Of a DNA stretch of 64,000 nt, positions 7,900-19,469 are shown piece by piece (positions within the stretch are counted from its first letter, which is position 1; every line of letters starts with the position of its first letter). Under the pieces are notes generated by a model. It saw only the letters and a list, made by a program, of their open reading frames with translations, did not search any database and had not been told where the DNA came from. Origin of the DNA: Acinetobacter soli (GTDB lineage: Bacteria; Pseudomonadota; Gammaproteobacteria; Pseudomonadales; Moraxellaceae); contig NZ_BBNM01000003.1 of the NCBI RefSeq assembly GCF_000760595.1, positions 1-64,000 of the forward strand. Direction: 5' to 3'. The position numbers were made by a program, and so were the translations under genes.

Positions 7900-9195
7900 T
7901 TAAGGACGAGCCGGCATATAAGTCTGAATAAAATTCACTGCATCGGCGTTTTTATCGACGATCGCTTGGGTATGTGTAGCACCTGGTACGGTGAGTAACT
8001 GCACATTAGTTCCCTGTGCTTTCATCGCGTTATAGAGCGCGAGCGTAACAGGATACGGCACACTCATATCTGCGGTTCCCTGAATAATCATGATCGGTTT
8101 ATCAATCTTTTTTGTGCCCGGCTGACTTGCCGCCAAGAATGATTTGATTTGCGCACTGGCTTCAAATTTCTGCTGATTTAATCCAGGATAATCCAGAAGC
8201 TTTTTACTTGGATTGTCACTTAAAAACTTAACAATATCTTGAGCAAATCGATAGCGTAGACTGTCTTGTGGCGCATTCACCGGATCTGTACTGTCAAGAC
8301 ACAATCCGTTTTCACCCGTACTTCCTTCTGCCATTTCAGCAATCAGTTGTGAGCGCGTATCACTAAAGATTTCTCTGTAGTTAAAACTTGGATCGGATGC
8401 CTTAATTCCGACTGCTGCAAATGCAGCATAGGTCAGTAAAGTTGCATAAGCCCCAATAGAGCCATTTTCTGCACGATAGGCCAAACTTGCACCGGCATCT
8501 AATTCTTTTTGTTCGGCAGCCGCAAGTGCAGCTGGTGCAACACTAAAAATAATCTGACCCAAACTCGATGCAGGTGCGCCTGCCACAGCGCCCTTAAAGT
8601 TAGCGTCATTATTAGCAAATTCAGCTGTTCCCAATGATGCCTGGCCACCTTGTGACTGACCAATCGACATCCATTGTTTATTAAGCTTGCTGCCATAATG
8701 TTCCTGTGCTGCCTTAACAGCCGAAATTGCAGAACGTGCTTCACTTTCAAGATGCAAATAAGGATGTATTCCTGGCGTTCCAAGTCCTTCATAATCTGGT
8801 GCCACAATCACGTACCCTGCAGCCAAAAGACTTTTAGCCAATGGATCTTTAAAGCGTGGCCCAAGTAGATTATTGGTAGGTGCACAGCTATCGCCCACAC
8901 CTAAGGTTCCGTGTTCCCAGACCACAACGCGATAGCCATCTGCCGGCTGCGCAGTTTTCGGGAATAAAATCATTGCGGTTGCATTGACAGCGACATTTCT
9001 GACGCTTTGCATTTTATACGTCATGACCGTGATTGAAGCGGCTTCACCTAGTGAATCCTTTGCGTAAGCCGATTCTGATACATATGTAGATGAACCCACG
9101 CTACCAGATGAACTGTCATCATCATTACAAGCCGCCAGCATGAATACCGATAAGCATGAAAGTGCAAGCATCCGTTTTTTCAATATTTTTTGCAT
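7900..9195 (-). CDS. Lipoprotein alpha/beta hydrolase, secretory-lipase-like
   Basis: 431 residues with a lipoprotein signal ending in LAAC (Cys23) and Asn at +2, so probably outer-membrane anchored. An Asp/Ser-rich linker follows. The hydrolase fold shows an HG oxyanion region (WEHGTLG), APDYEGLG, the nucleophile elbow GQSQGG (Ser181), and a late acid and histidine (QGTADMSVPYP, PGATHTQ). The architecture resembles the secretory lipase (LIP) family, which hydrolyses ester bonds. The actual substrate is unknown; lipase, esterase or feruloyl-type activity are all possible. A GGA ribosome site precedes the ATG. It is a single gene. Confidence 0.8.
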   Translation of the reverse strand: MQKILKKRMLALSCLSVFMLAACNDDDSSSGSVGSSTYVSESAYAKDSLGEAASITVMTYKMQSVRNVAVNATAMILFPKTAQPADGYRVVVWEHGTLGVGDSCAPTNNLLGPRFKDPLAKSLLAAGYVIVAPDYEGLGTPGIHPYLHLESEARSAISAVKAAQEHYGSKLNKQWMSIGQSQGGQASLGTAEFANNDANFKGAVAGAPASSLGQIIFSVAPAALAAAEQKELDAGASLAYRAENGSIGAYATLLTYAAFAAVGIKASDPSFNYREIFSDTRSQLIAEMAEGSTGENGLCLDSTDPVNAPQDSLRYRFAQDIVKFLSDNPSKKLLDYPGLNQQKFEASAQIKSFLAASQPGTKKIDKPIMIIQGTADMSVPYPVTLALYNAMKAQGTNVQLLTVPGATHTQAIVDKNADAVNFIQTYMPARP

Positions 9196-9523
9196 GATAT
9201 TATTCCAGTTATTTTAATTTATACCCTAATCCTTAGGGGCTTCATTATAAAATCACATTTTGATCATACTTGAAACATTAATAGAAATTAAATCTGTCTA
9301 CTCCTTCATGTTTTTGCATTACTCTATAGTCATTCTAAAGGTCTTAGCAAATGCTGGAGATTCTATATTTAGACTTAAAAGATTGCTTTAACACTATTTT
9401 TAATGCACCTTGAATGTGAGTTTTGCGTGCTTTTTACCTTAATGGCTCACTGCACCGCGTTATAGCCTAGCCACAAAGGTGCAAATTTTGTAGAATATGC
9501 GTTTTAAAATCATGGTGCTGTTT
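9196..9523. other. Intergenic region between divergent genes
   Basis: This 328-base AT-rich stretch separates the divergent hydrolase and nudJ genes. It should hold both promoters. I see no convincing palindrome, hairpin or short gene in it. Confidence 0.6.
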
Positions 9524-10012
9524 ATGACTGCTTGGACACCTCATGTCACCGTTGCCACTGTTGTCGAAAAAAATGGCCGATTCTTATTGGTTGAAGAACA
9601 CAGCGAAGGCTTCGTACATACCGTGTTTAACCAGCCCGCAGGCCATGTCGAAGCTGGCGAAACGCTCATTGATGCTGCGATTCGTGAGACTTTTGAAGAA
9701 ACAGCGCATCGCGTGGCAATCGACCATTTACTTGGCATTTACAGCTATACGCCGCCTATGTTTCCAGATCACACCTATTATCGATTTTGTTTTTTGGCGC
9801 ATGTGCTAGATGTCGATACAGAAGCACAACTCGACACCGATATCGTCGCTGCAGTCTGGATGACGCCAGATGAGCTTGAAGTTTCGGCACGTGCTCGAAG
9901 CCCGCTGGTTTTAAAAGCCATTCAAGATGCCTTGGCTGGAAAGAAATATCCTTTATCGCTCGTATATGAGCATCCTTTCGCTTCTCCCCTCACTTCTCAA
10001 TTGGATGCCTAG
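9524..10012 (+). CDS. nudJ: NUDIX hydrolase, NudJ-like
   Basis: 162 residues from the ATG at 9524 ([14 protein letters not shown]). The Nudix box lies at about residues 41-63: G-x5-E-x7-RE-x2-EE is complete in [20 protein letters not shown], while the usual following Gly is Ala. NudJ of E. coli hydrolyses thiamine pyrophosphates and nucleoside di- and triphosphates. The order nudJ-mnmA-hflD-purB is the same as in E. coli, which supports the name. Only four bases separate its stop from the mnmA start, so the two are co-translated or at least co-transcribed. The frame also opens at 9497, but the later start matches the family N-terminus. Confidence 0.88.
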   Translation: MTAWTPHVTVATVVEKNGRFLLVEEHSEGFVHTVFNQPAGHVEAGETLIDAAIRETFEETAHRVAIDHLLGIYSYTPPMFPDHTYYRFCFLAHVLDVDTEAQLDTDIVAAVWMTPDELEVSARARSPLVLKAIQDALAGKKYPLSLVYEHPFASPLTSQLDA

Positions 10013-10016
10013 TCCT

Positions 10017-11150
10017 ATGCAACAACGTGTCATCGTCGGTATGTCTGGTGGTGTAGATTCATCTGTTTCTGCTGCACTTTTACTTCAACAGGGTTATCAG
10101 GTTGAAGGTCTTTTCATGAAAAACTGGGAAGAAGATGATGGAACCGAGTATTGCACAGCACTAGAAGATTTGGCTGATGCTCAGGCTGTGGCCGACAAAA
10201 TTGGGATCAAGCTACATACTGCAAATTTTGCAATGGAATATTGGGACCGCGTATTTGAACACTTTTTAGCAGAATATGCTGCTGGGCGTACGCCTAACCC
10301 GGATATTTTGTGCAATAAAGAAATCAAGTTTCGAGCATTTTTAGATCACGCCATGACACTCGGCGCAGATTTTATTGCAACAGGCCACTATGCGCGTCGT
10401 GGTTCAAGTATGCAAAACTCACGTGGTGAAACGTATGCACCGTTATTGCGTGGTGTAGACAACAATAAAGATCAGACCTACTTCTTGCATGCTGTACATG
10501 GTCGCGAAATTAATAAAACTTTGTTCCCAGTAGGTGAAATCGAAAAGCCTGAAGTTCGCAAGATCGCTGAACAGTTGGATTTAGCCACTGCCAAGAAAAA
10601 AGATTCGACGGGTATCTGCTTTATTGGTGAACGCCGATTCAATGACTTCTTAAAGCAATATCTGCCAGCTCAGCCGGGTAAAATTGTACTCGATAATGGT
10701 AAAGACGTTGGTGAACATCATGGCTTGATGTACTATACGCTGGGTCAGCGTGGTGGTATTGGCTTGGGTGGCATGAAAGGCGCAAGCGAAGGTGCTTGGT
10801 TTGTATTGCACAAAGACTTGGAAAACAACCGTTTGGTGGTTGGTCAAGGTCATGAACATCCTTTGATGCAAAGTACCGCACTTTGGAGTGAAAATATTGA
10901 TTGGGTGGCGGGTGAACAGGAAATTCCTGCTACAGGTTTCCGATGTACTGCAAAAACTCGCTACCGTCAGCCAGATCAAGCGTGTACAATTTACCGTGAT
11001 GAACACAACGAAAACCGTATAAGAGTTGAGTTTGACCAACCGCAACGCGCCGTTACACCGGGTCAAAGTGTTGTTTTTTATTCGGATGAAATTTGTTTGG
11101 GTGGTGGTGTAATCCTCAATACCAACGCCCCAAAACCTGATTTTATATAA
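10017..11150 (+). CDS. mnmA: tRNA-specific 2-thiouridylase
   Basis: 377 residues from the ATG at 10017, the usual MnmA length. The PP-loop SGGVDSS (10-16) binds and adenylates with ATP. The two catalytic cysteines are present: Cys99 in NPDILCNKE and Cys201 in [10 protein letters not shown]. The C-terminal beta-barrel segment [11 protein letters not shown] is intact. MnmA thiolates U34 of the Lys, Glu and Gln tRNAs, taking sulfur from the IscS-Tus relay. The open frame reaches 30 codons upstream into nudJ, but the family N-terminus ([15 protein letters not shown]) fixes the start. Confidence 0.97.
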   Translation: MQQRVIVGMSGGVDSSVSAALLLQQGYQVEGLFMKNWEEDDGTEYCTALEDLADAQAVADKIGIKLHTANFAMEYWDRVFEHFLAEYAAGRTPNPDILCNKEIKFRAFLDHAMTLGADFIATGHYARRGSSMQNSRGETYAPLLRGVDNNKDQTYFLHAVHGREINKTLFPVGEIEKPEVRKIAEQLDLATAKKKDSTGICFIGERRFNDFLKQYLPAQPGKIVLDNGKDVGEHHGLMYYTLGQRGGIGLGGMKGASEGAWFVLHKDLENNRLVVGQGHEHPLMQSTALWSENIDWVAGEQEIPATGFRCTAKTRYRQPDQACTIYRDEHNENRIRVEFDQPQRAVTPGQSVVFYSDEICLGGGVILNTNAPKPDFI

Positions 11151-11163
11151 AGGGATCTTAGGC

Positions 11164-11895
11164 ATGGTTGATACCCCTTTTCAACAGCCTCAATCATTGA
11201 ATGTTCGTCAGAACCGTGCATTAGCGTTGGCGGGTGTCTTTCAAGCCACCCAGCTGACTCATATGACCGCCATGACCGGACAGCAAAGTATTGGGGAAAG
11301 CGGGAATTTTTATTTTGAGCAACTCATTAAAGCCAGCCTAAATATCCGACCTGCGGTGAACTCCTCAACACAAACACTGGACTTTTTCAATCAACTCGGC
11401 GATATCGCTCTTGGCCTCAAAACGCTTGAAAGCAGTATCAACCAACCATTTAGTCCCACGCCAAAAACAAAAATCCCCAAAATGCCAAGCGCCAAGCTGC
11501 CTATGTCGTATGCCATGGCGCTGCTTCATCTTGAAAAAAAGGTGTATAGCAATCCCGAATATGTGGCAATTATTGAAAAATCACAGCAAAAAATTCTCAA
11601 GCAATTGTCTTTTTTTGATCATAACTACTTACACTCCAGCATTATTGCAAATCTTGCCCAAGCCTATGTCGATACCGCAGGTCAGATTAACCCGCGGATT
11701 TTGGTACGCGGTAATGCAGAAGCATTTAAAGATGCCAATCATACCAATCGCATTCGTGCCTGCTTGTTTACCGGCTTGCAACTTGCACATCTGTGGCGCC
11801 AGCTCGGTGGTAGTTCATGGAACATGATTTTTAGCAAACGTAAATTGCTTCAAGATATTCAAACTCTCGCTCGCTTACAGTATCAAATGGTCTAG
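11164..11895 (+). CDS. hflD: High frequency lysogenization protein HflD homologue
   Basis: 243 residues, slightly longer than E. coli HflD because of a Pro/Lys-rich insert near residues 93-110 ([16 protein letters not shown]). The HflD-typical helical pattern is present, for example [15 protein letters not shown] near the start and [22 protein letters not shown] near the end. HflD is a peripheral inner-membrane protein, known for binding phage lambda CII in E. coli; its normal role is not settled. It lies 13 bases after mnmA and 55 bases before purB, in the conserved order. An AGGGATCTTAGGC ribosome region precedes the ATG. Confidence 0.9.
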   Translation: MVDTPFQQPQSLNVRQNRALALAGVFQATQLTHMTAMTGQQSIGESGNFYFEQLIKASLNIRPAVNSSTQTLDFFNQLGDIALGLKTLESSINQPFSPTPKTKIPKMPSAKLPMSYAMALLHLEKKVYSNPEYVAIIEKSQQKILKQLSFFDHNYLHSSIIANLAQAYVDTAGQINPRILVRGNAEAFKDANHTNRIRACLFTGLQLAHLWRQLGGSSWNMIFSKRKLLQDIQTLARLQYQMV

Positions 11896-11941
11896 ATCTG
11901 ATGCTGCTGCGATTTTCGTTTTACGTCAATTCCCTGTTTAA

Positions 11942-13339
<1,398 letters not shown>

Positions 13340-13356
13340 GTTGGTCTTCTAGTCAT

Positions 13357-13388
13357 AAAAAAAGCGGAATTTAAATTCCGCTTTTTTT
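13357..13388. terminator. Terminator between purB and sohB
   Basis: GCGGAATTTAAATTCCGC is a perfect palindrome flanked by seven A and seven T. It serves both converging genes. Confidence 0.9.
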
Positions 13389-13439
13389 ATTGCGTTCGTG
13401 AGTTACTACGCGTTTTTTTAAAAAAAATTATGCGCAAGA

Positions 13440-14402
13440 TTAAAGCTTAGGATCGCGTAGCTGTACCAAATGACCATTGGCTTTGATCAAGGTGTCAGTA
13501 AGTTTGGACACTACAGCAGGAATCAGTGTATCTGCAATCTGGGCAGCTTGAAGACCTAATTTTTCACCAAGTGTTGGTTTTTTACGTGTTGTAATCACGA
13601 AAACATCATGCTGCGGCAACAAGCTCAGTAAATATTCATCTGAGGTTTGCAGCTTGTCGACCAGATTCAGATCAAGAGCATCTTGACCATACCAATGCTC
13701 ACCCGTTGCAACTTTTTCAACATTGAGCTGTGGACGATACTTTTCTACAAAATGCTTAAATAATGCATGGGTTTGTTGAAGTTCTTGCTCGAATTTGGCT
13801 TTCCCTTCAGGGGTGTTTTCACCAAACATGGTCACGGTACGTTTATATTCACCGGCAGTATACAGCTCAAAATCTACATTATGTTCTTTGAGTAATCGAT
13901 TGAAATTTGGCACCTGAGCCACCACACCAATCGAGCCTAAAATGGCAAAAGGCGCAGAAATAATTTCACTCGCAATACACGCCATCATGTAGCCGCCACT
14001 CGCCGCAACTTTATCGACCACGATGGTCAGATGAAAGCCCGCATCACGCAAACGTACCAACTGCGCAGCTGCCAGACCATAACCATGCACCATGCCACCC
14101 GGGCTTTCTAAACGCAGTACCACACGATCTTTACCAGATTTTGCAGTCGCCAGAATGAGCGTAATTTCTTCACGAAGCTGCTCAACAGCAGAAGCTTGTA
14201 CATCACCTTTAAAATCGAGTACATACACTTTCTGGTTCTTTTTCTTACGTGCTTTGGCTTCTTTGGCAAGTTGTTGTGTGAGCTGTAACAGCTCAAGTTT
14301 AGATGCAGTGGTTTGTGCAATCTTTTTTCGTTGTTCATTTACACGTGCATTTAAATGTGTGACACGTAATTCGGCTGGTAATTTAGGTAAATGAAATAAC
14401 AT
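13440..14402 (-). CDS. sohB: S49 family peptidase, SohB-like
   Basis: 320 residues from the ATG at 14402. It is an S49 (signal peptide peptidase-like) serine protease with the catalytic Ser-Lys dyad in KVAASGGYMM (Ser135) and AGEYKRTVTMFG (Lys187). A basic, coiled N-terminal region (about 20-57) precedes the protease domain. E. coli SohB carries N-terminal membrane segments, but I see no transmembrane helix here. The open frame extends to 14489 and would add 29 residues, also without a membrane segment. The later start has GAGAA at a long spacing. Substrate and location are unknown. Confidence 0.85.
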   Translation of the reverse strand: MLFHLPKLPAELRVTHLNARVNEQRKKIAQTTASKLELLQLTQQLAKEAKARKKKNQKVYVLDFKGDVQASAVEQLREEITLILATAKSGKDRVVLRLESPGGMVHGYGLAAAQLVRLRDAGFHLTIVVDKVAASGGYMMACIASEIISAPFAILGSIGVVAQVPNFNRLLKEHNVDFELYTAGEYKRTVTMFGENTPEGKAKFEQELQQTHALFKHFVEKYRPQLNVEKVATGEHWYGQDALDLNLVDKLQTSDEYLLSLLPQHDVFVITTRKKPTLGEKLGLQAAQIADTLIPAVVSKLTDTLIKANGHLVQLRDPKL

Positions 14403-14512
14403 AGTTCGGCCATTCTCTAATTGCACATTATTTAGATAAAGATGAGGACATTCTTTAGAAAATTCAATATCTATTTTGAAAACAGTCAAGTTTACGCCCT
14501 ATTTTTAGGCAT

Positions 14513-14534
14513 AAAAAAAGGCCCGAAGGCCTTC
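14513..14534 (-). terminator. Terminator of the pst operon
   Basis: On the minus strand AGGCC-TTCG-GGCCT is followed by seven T. This is a compact UUCG-loop terminator directly after pstB. Confidence 0.9.
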
Positions 14535-14548
14535 TCCTATACGTTTCA

Positions 14549-15457
14549 TCAACCGAAGCGTCCGGTAATGTAAGCCTCTGTCAATTGATGATCTGGCTGC
14601 GTGAAGACTTTTTCAGTTGAGTTCACTTCGATCAAATCACCCAAATGGAAGTACGCCGTACGATCTGAAACACGTGCCGCCTGCTGCATCGAGTGGGTAA
14701 CAATGGCGATAGTGTACTGATGCGAAAGCTCTGAAATCAGTTCTTCAATTTTTGCCGTTGCAATCGGATCTAGTGCCGAACATGGCTCATCCATTAAAAT
14801 CACATCTGGACTTACCGCAATGGTTCGTGCAATACATAAACGCTGTTGCTGACCACCCGAAAGACCAGTACCCGGCTGATTCAGACGATCTTTCACTTCA
14901 TCCCACAAACCTGCTTTATGCAAGCTATTTTCAACAATTTCTTCAAGGTCGTATTTATCGCGCGCCAAACCGTGAAGCTTCGGGCCATATGCAACATTTT
15001 CAAAAATAGATTTTGGAAATGGGTTTGGCTTTTGGAACACCATGCCCACTTGAGCACGAAGCAACACAACATCCAGATTTGGATCATAAATGTCTTGGTT
15101 GTCGAGCAACACTTTACCTGTCACTCGGCAACTATCAATCGTGTCATTCATGCGGTTTAAGGTACGCAAAAAGGTCGATTTACCACAGCCCGATGGTCCG
15201 ATAAAGGCAATCACTTCGTTTTCGTAAACTTCCAGATCGATCCCTTTAATGGCTTCACTTTCGCCATAATATACATGCACATCGCTGGTGCTGATCTTAA
15301 TGGTTTTGTTTACGTCTTTTTTAGGTGATGTGTTCGGATCGATTGACACAAATGAACCATGACGTTTTTGTGGTGTATCTGTACCAGTAGACTGCATTTG
15401 TTCTGAGGTCACTGTCGTATCCTTTTCTACGGGACGGGTTGTATTCATAGTATTCAT
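14549..15457 (-). CDS. pstB: Phosphate ABC transporter ATPase
   Basis: 302 residues from the ATG at 15457, which has GAGGA eight bases upstream. Walker A is GPSGCGKST, the signature is LSGGQQQR and Walker B is VILMDEP. Phosphate-importer wording ([25 protein letters not shown]) is present throughout. It powers high-affinity phosphate import through PstA and PstC. The ATPase core starts near residue 53. The first 50 or so residues are a polar, Thr/Ser/Asp-rich extension that E. coli PstB (257 residues) lacks. It starts 14 bases after the pstA stop and is the last gene of the operon; no phoU follows. Confidence 0.96.
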   Translation of the reverse strand: MNTMNTTRPVEKDTTVTSEQMQSTGTDTPQKRHGSFVSIDPNTSPKKDVNKTIKISTSDVHVYYGESEAIKGIDLEVYENEVIAFIGPSGCGKSTFLRTLNRMNDTIDSCRVTGKVLLDNQDIYDPNLDVVLLRAQVGMVFQKPNPFPKSIFENVAYGPKLHGLARDKYDLEEIVENSLHKAGLWDEVKDRLNQPGTGLSGGQQQRLCIARTIAVSPDVILMDEPCSALDPIATAKIEELISELSHQYTIAIVTHSMQQAARVSDRTAYFHLGDLIEVNSTEKVFTQPDHQLTEAYITGRFG

Positions 15458-15471
15458 GATCTGTTCCTCAA

Positions 15472-16869
15472 TTACCAACGCACTTCAAACTTTTTACGTA
15501 ACCAAATGGCAAGGCTGTTTAAGCCAATCATCATCACCAGCAACACAATAATCGCAGCGGCGGTTCGGCCTTCGAAGAAATTGCGCAGCTCGTTGCCCTG
15601 CCACAAGAAAATCTGGACTGGAAGCGCAGTAGATTGATCCAGTGGAGAAGTCGGTACACTCGCAACGAAAGCACTCATCCCGATCAATAACAGTGGTGCT
15701 GTTTCACCTAAAGCCTGTGCCACACCAATGATGGCACCGGTTAAAATACCAGGAAGCGCCAATGGTAAAACATGATGAAAAACGGTTTGTACTTTTGATG
15801 CACCTAGACCAAGTGCAGCCTGACGAATCGAAGGCGGTACCGCTTTTAAAGATGCACGCGTGGTAATAATCACTGTCGGCAAAGTCATTAAACTCAGTAC
15901 CAAGCCCCCAACCAGCGGCGCAGAAAGTGGTAGATGCATCCAGTTAATAAAGATGGCAGCCCCGAGCAAACCAAATACGATTGAAGGTACCGCCGCTAAG
16001 TTATTGATATTGACTTCGATGGTGTCAGTTAAGATATTTTGTTTAGCAAACTCTTCCAGATAAATCGCACTGGCCACACCAATCGGGATAGAGATAAAAA
16101 TCACGATCAGCATCATGAACAACGAGCCCATGAATGCACCAGCTAAACCACTCGTTGCAGGAGAGCTACGCGAGTCTGGGTTGGTAAACAAACTGGTATT
16201 AAAGGTATGTGACAAAATGCCTTTTGCTTCAAGCTGATCGGCCAGCTGTCGAACTTCCGGGCTGAGCTGTTGTTGATCGTCTGGTAAAGAACGGTCAATT
16301 TTACCTGTCAGCCAGACATCAATGTTGGCATCGGCCAAGAACTTGATCTCTTCGCGCTTACCCACTAATGACGGATCTTGAAATACCATATCGCGTAAAC
16401 GATAGGCTTCCGAACTGGTATATAAACTGGTGAGATCATCACGTTTGGCAGCCAAAGCTGGATCTTTAGCAATCATGCCGTTTACGATGAGTGCATCCCA
16501 ATCGACCATGCCCATTTTGGTTTGCCAATCGATATAGCGTTCCTGAAAGTGCGCTGGGGTCTCACCTGCTGCTTGAGTAGGCTTAGGGCCAGCATTGATA
16601 ATCGTCGGGTCGAAATAAACAGGAACAGTCACGCTGGTTTGCCAAAATGCAGGTAAGCCTTTGGCCAAAATACTGCCGAATAATAAAGCAACAAACAGCA
16701 AACCAATGACCACTGCGGATAAGCCGAATATACGAAACGACTTTTCTTTGCGATGACGTTTTGCCAGCGACTTTTGAATTTTACTTTTGCGCTTCGCACG
16801 TAATTCGGCGGCAACTTGTGGATCAAATGCATTCTGATCCACTGGTGTAGATGTATTGGATAGACTCAT
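15472..16869 (-). CDS. pstA: Phosphate ABC transporter permease PstA (enlarged)
   Basis: 465 residues against about 296 in E. coli. A basic cytoplasmic N-terminus (to about 44) leads into TM1 (about 46-70). A hydrophilic, probably periplasmic insert of about 165 residues follows, then the normal five-helix permease core. The core carries the EAA loop that contacts PstB ([26 protein letters not shown]). PstA and PstC together form the phosphate channel in the inner membrane. Its start overlaps the pstC stop as ATGA, so translation is coupled. Confidence 0.93.
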   Translation of the reverse strand: MSLSNTSTPVDQNAFDPQVAAELRAKRKSKIQKSLAKRHRKEKSFRIFGLSAVVIGLLFVALLFGSILAKGLPAFWQTSVTVPVYFDPTIINAGPKPTQAAGETPAHFQERYIDWQTKMGMVDWDALIVNGMIAKDPALAAKRDDLTSLYTSSEAYRLRDMVFQDPSLVGKREEIKFLADANIDVWLTGKIDRSLPDDQQQLSPEVRQLADQLEAKGILSHTFNTSLFTNPDSRSSPATSGLAGAFMGSLFMMLIVIFISIPIGVASAIYLEEFAKQNILTDTIEVNINNLAAVPSIVFGLLGAAIFINWMHLPLSAPLVGGLVLSLMTLPTVIITTRASLKAVPPSIRQAALGLGASKVQTVFHHVLPLALPGILTGAIIGVAQALGETAPLLLIGMSAFVASVPTSPLDQSTALPVQIFLWQGNELRNFFEGRTAAAIIVLLVMMIGLNSLAIWLRKKFEVRW

Positions 16870-18245
16870 TCGTATTGCTCACGATATTTACGCACGATGT
16901 AGAGTGCAATAATGTTGAGACCAAGCGTGATCACAAAAAGGGTTAAACCAAGGGCAAAAGCCACCAAAGCCTGTGGACTTGCAAAGTCGGTATCACCAGT
17001 GAGCTGATTCACAATCGTCACCGTAACGGTCGATACAGCTTCAAGCGGATTGATATGCAATAGCGGGCTGTTACCTGCGGCCAATACCACAATCATGGTT
17101 TCACCAATCGCACGAGATGCCGCGAGCAAAAATGCACCAATAATACCGGGTAGTGCAGCTGGCAAGACCACCTGACGGATGGTTTCCGATTTGGTTGCAC
17201 CCAAACCTAAAGAGCCATCACGAAGTGCGCGAGGAACTTGGGTAATAATGTCATCTGAAAGTGAAGAAACAAACGGAATGATCATGATACCCATAACGAA
17301 ACCGGCTGTAAGTGCGCTGGTTGCGGTGATATTAAGACCAATCATTTCACCTGCTTCTTTAAAGAACGGCCCAATCACCATCAGTGCAAACACACCATAT
17401 ACAATGGTGGGAATACCAGCCAGAATCTCGATGGTTGGTTTTGCCCATGAGCGCAGCGTTGAAGATGCATACTCAGATAAGTAAATCGCAATCATCAGGC
17501 CTAGCGGAACAGACACCAATAGTGCAATACCACTCACCATGAGGGTGCCCCAGAGTAAAGGCAACAGGCCATAACTCCCTTCGGCATTCCCTGATGTGCT
17601 AAAGCCCGGATTCCATTCGGTACCAAAGAAGAAATCAAAGGGACTAACAAAACTGAAAAAGCGCAATGCCTCACTAAACATCGACATCACAATGCCCAAA
17701 GTGGTTAAAATCGCCACACCTGAACACAGCGCCAAGGTAATGTTAATCACACGCTCGACTTTGTTTCGCGCACGGTAGCTTTGACCGATGCGTTTCTTGG
17801 CAAAAAGAAGGCCTGCAATAGCAGCACACAACACCACAGCCAGCTTGGCATAAGAGCCAATGGTCTGGAATTTTGCCAGTTGCTGCGCTGCAGCAAGCTC
17901 ATATGCGGCAGGCTGATCGGTTACTCCAAAACCTGATGCAATGGCTTTTACACGATTGAGCAGCACTTCAACACTGGCTTGATCTATACCTGCATAAATG
18001 GAAGCAGGCACCTGATTGAGTACAATTTGTTTTAAAAAATGCGGTTCAGCAATATTCCAAACAATTAAAATTAAAAACGCAGGGATACCACACCATAACG
18101 CCACCAACGCACCGTAATAACCCGGGCGTGAGTGCAATAACGCGGAATTATTTCCCTTACCTGCTAGGCTACGGCTTTTAGATAACCCGATTTGATAAGC
18201 TATAGCAATCAAAGCCAATAGCACGCCAATCAATAGCAGATTCAT
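16866..18245 (-). CDS. pstC: Phosphate ABC transporter permease PstC (enlarged)
   Basis: 459 residues against about 319 in E. coli. An N-terminal hydrophobic helix and a second one near 40-65 enclose a short extra region. The permease core begins near residue 165 and includes the EAA loop (DGSLGLGATKSETIRQVVLPAALPG). The enlarged N-terminal half mirrors that of PstA, so the two may pack together outside the membrane. A hairpin between pstS and pstC should make pstS transcript more abundant than the permease genes. Confidence 0.93.
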   Translation of the reverse strand: MNLLLIGVLLALIAIAYQIGLSKSRSLAGKGNNSALLHSRPGYYGALVALWCGIPAFLILIVWNIAEPHFLKQIVLNQVPASIYAGIDQASVEVLLNRVKAIASGFGVTDQPAAYELAAAQQLAKFQTIGSYAKLAVVLCAAIAGLLFAKKRIGQSYRARNKVERVINITLALCSGVAILTTLGIVMSMFSEALRFFSFVSPFDFFFGTEWNPGFSTSGNAEGSYGLLPLLWGTLMVSGIALLVSVPLGLMIAIYLSEYASSTLRSWAKPTIEILAGIPTIVYGVFALMVIGPFFKEAGEMIGLNITATSALTAGFVMGIMIIPFVSSLSDDIITQVPRALRDGSLGLGATKSETIRQVVLPAALPGIIGAFLLAASRAIGETMIVVLAAGNSPLLHINPLEAVSTVTVTIVNQLTGDTDFASPQALVAFALGLTLFVITLGLNIIALYIVRKYREQYE

Positions 18246-18295
18246 GTAATCTCCACCGTTTTTTCAATTTTGATTCTTTGAAAAAACTTTGCTAG

Positions 18296-18333
18296 AAAAA
18301 AGCTGATGGTGTTGTTGAATCACCATCAGCTTT
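18296..18333 (-). terminator. Intercistronic hairpin after pstS
   Basis: A 13-bp perfect stem (AAAGCTGATGGTG / CACCATCAGCTTT) has a 9-base loop and a short T run on the minus strand. It lies between pstS and pstC, where partial termination is known in other bacteria to raise PstS over the permease. Confidence 0.75.
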
Positions 18334-18348
18334 CCAATGTTAAACAAA

Positions 18349-19380
18349 TTACTTAACTGATTTACCCGCTTTAAAGTCTGCCAAGACTTTTGCCCGCTCT
18401 GAATCAGACATTGAAATCAAACCCGCTTTCTCAAGTTTAGAACCTTTACCCGAGGTTTTCTTGTTGATAAAGAACTCAACGTATTGTGGTAAACCTTTGA
18501 TTGATTTTAAGTGTTCACCTTTTACATAGAAGAACAACGGACGAGAAACTGGGTAGCTGCCATTCAAAATGGTCTTTTCAGATGGTGCCACGTTATTTAC
18601 AGTTGCAACACGTAGCTTGTCACGATTTTGATCGTAGAAACCTAAACCAAATACACCCACCGCACTTGGTGATGTTTTAAGGCGCGCAAGTGTTTCTGTG
18701 TAGTCGCCTGAAATTTCGATCACACGCCCGTCTTTACGGAATGCCGAACATGCTTTCTTCTGGTCGTCTTTATCTAACTTTTTGAAATATTCGTATGATT
18801 CACAGCCTGCTTCAACCATTTTTTCTTGGAACACTTCACGTGTACCGTGGTTAGACGCTGGAATGACTAAAGTAATCGGTTCGTTTGGAAGCGATTTGTC
18901 AATTTGATTCCAACGTGTATACGGGTTTGGAACCAACTGACCATTCGACGGGAGTTTTTCTGCCAATGCAGCGAAAACAAAAGCTGGTTTCAGTTTGTAA
19001 GCTGGTTTAGATGAATTCGATGCAAACACGATACCGTCGTAACCAATTTTGATTTCTTGGACTTGATTTACGCCAGATTTTTTACATGCTGCCAACTCAG
19101 TATCTTTAATTTTACGAGATGCATTTGCGATATCAATGGTGTTGTCGCCCACGCCTTGACAAAACTGCTTTAAGCCGCCTGAAGTACCGCCTGAGCCTAC
19201 TACAGGCGTTTTAAATTGAGGGAATGTATTACCAAATTCTTCTGCCACAATACTTGCATATGGCAATACGGTAGAAGATCCTGCAATCTGAATCGTGTCG
19301 CGGGCTGCATTTGCAGCTGTCGCTAAAGTTGCCCCAGATACTGCTAATGCGATGGCGATGTGACGTGGATTTAAGCGCAT
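18349..19380 (-). CDS. pstS: Periplasmic phosphate-binding protein PstS
   Basis: 343 residues from the ATG at 19380, with GAGAG upstream. The signal peptide runs to about residue 24 (ATAANA-A). The PstS phosphate-binding segments are visible: IAGSSTVLPYA, VGSGGTSGGLKQFCQG and ASRKIKDTE, later SNHGTREVFQEKMVEAGC. It captures phosphate in the periplasm and delivers it to PstCA. It is the first gene of pstSCAB and sits behind a repeated Pho box, so PhoB-dependent induction under phosphate limitation is expected. The frame also allows a start five codons earlier. Confidence 0.95.
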   Translation of the reverse strand: MRLNPRHIAIALAVSGATLATAANAARDTIQIAGSSTVLPYASIVAEEFGNTFPQFKTPVVGSGGTSGGLKQFCQGVGDNTIDIANASRKIKDTELAACKKSGVNQVQEIKIGYDGIVFASNSSKPAYKLKPAFVFAALAEKLPSNGQLVPNPYTRWNQIDKSLPNEPITLVIPASNHGTREVFQEKMVEAGCESYEYFKKLDKDDQKKACSAFRKDGRVIEISGDYTETLARLKTSPSAVGVFGLGFYDQNRDKLRVATVNNVAPSEKTILNGSYPVSRPLFFYVKGEHLKSIKGLPQYVEFFINKKTSGKGSKLEKAGLISMSDSERAKVLADFKAGKSVK

Positions 19381-19469
19381 TCTGTTTTCTCTCATTTGTG
19401 CAATTTAATGACAACGCTTTCTTTATTTAAGTGTTGTACTTTGGTTAACTGCATTCTGAGCAGATAATA

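Noticed and set aside
10650..11165. 171-codon minus-strand open frame inside mnmA
   Set aside because: It lies antisense to a well-conserved gene, has no ribosome site and its translation (Thr/Phe/Cys-rich) has no family features.
14403..14489. Upstream extension of sohB
   Set aside because: The 29 extra residues have no ribosome site in front and do not supply the expected membrane segment; kept only as an alternative start.
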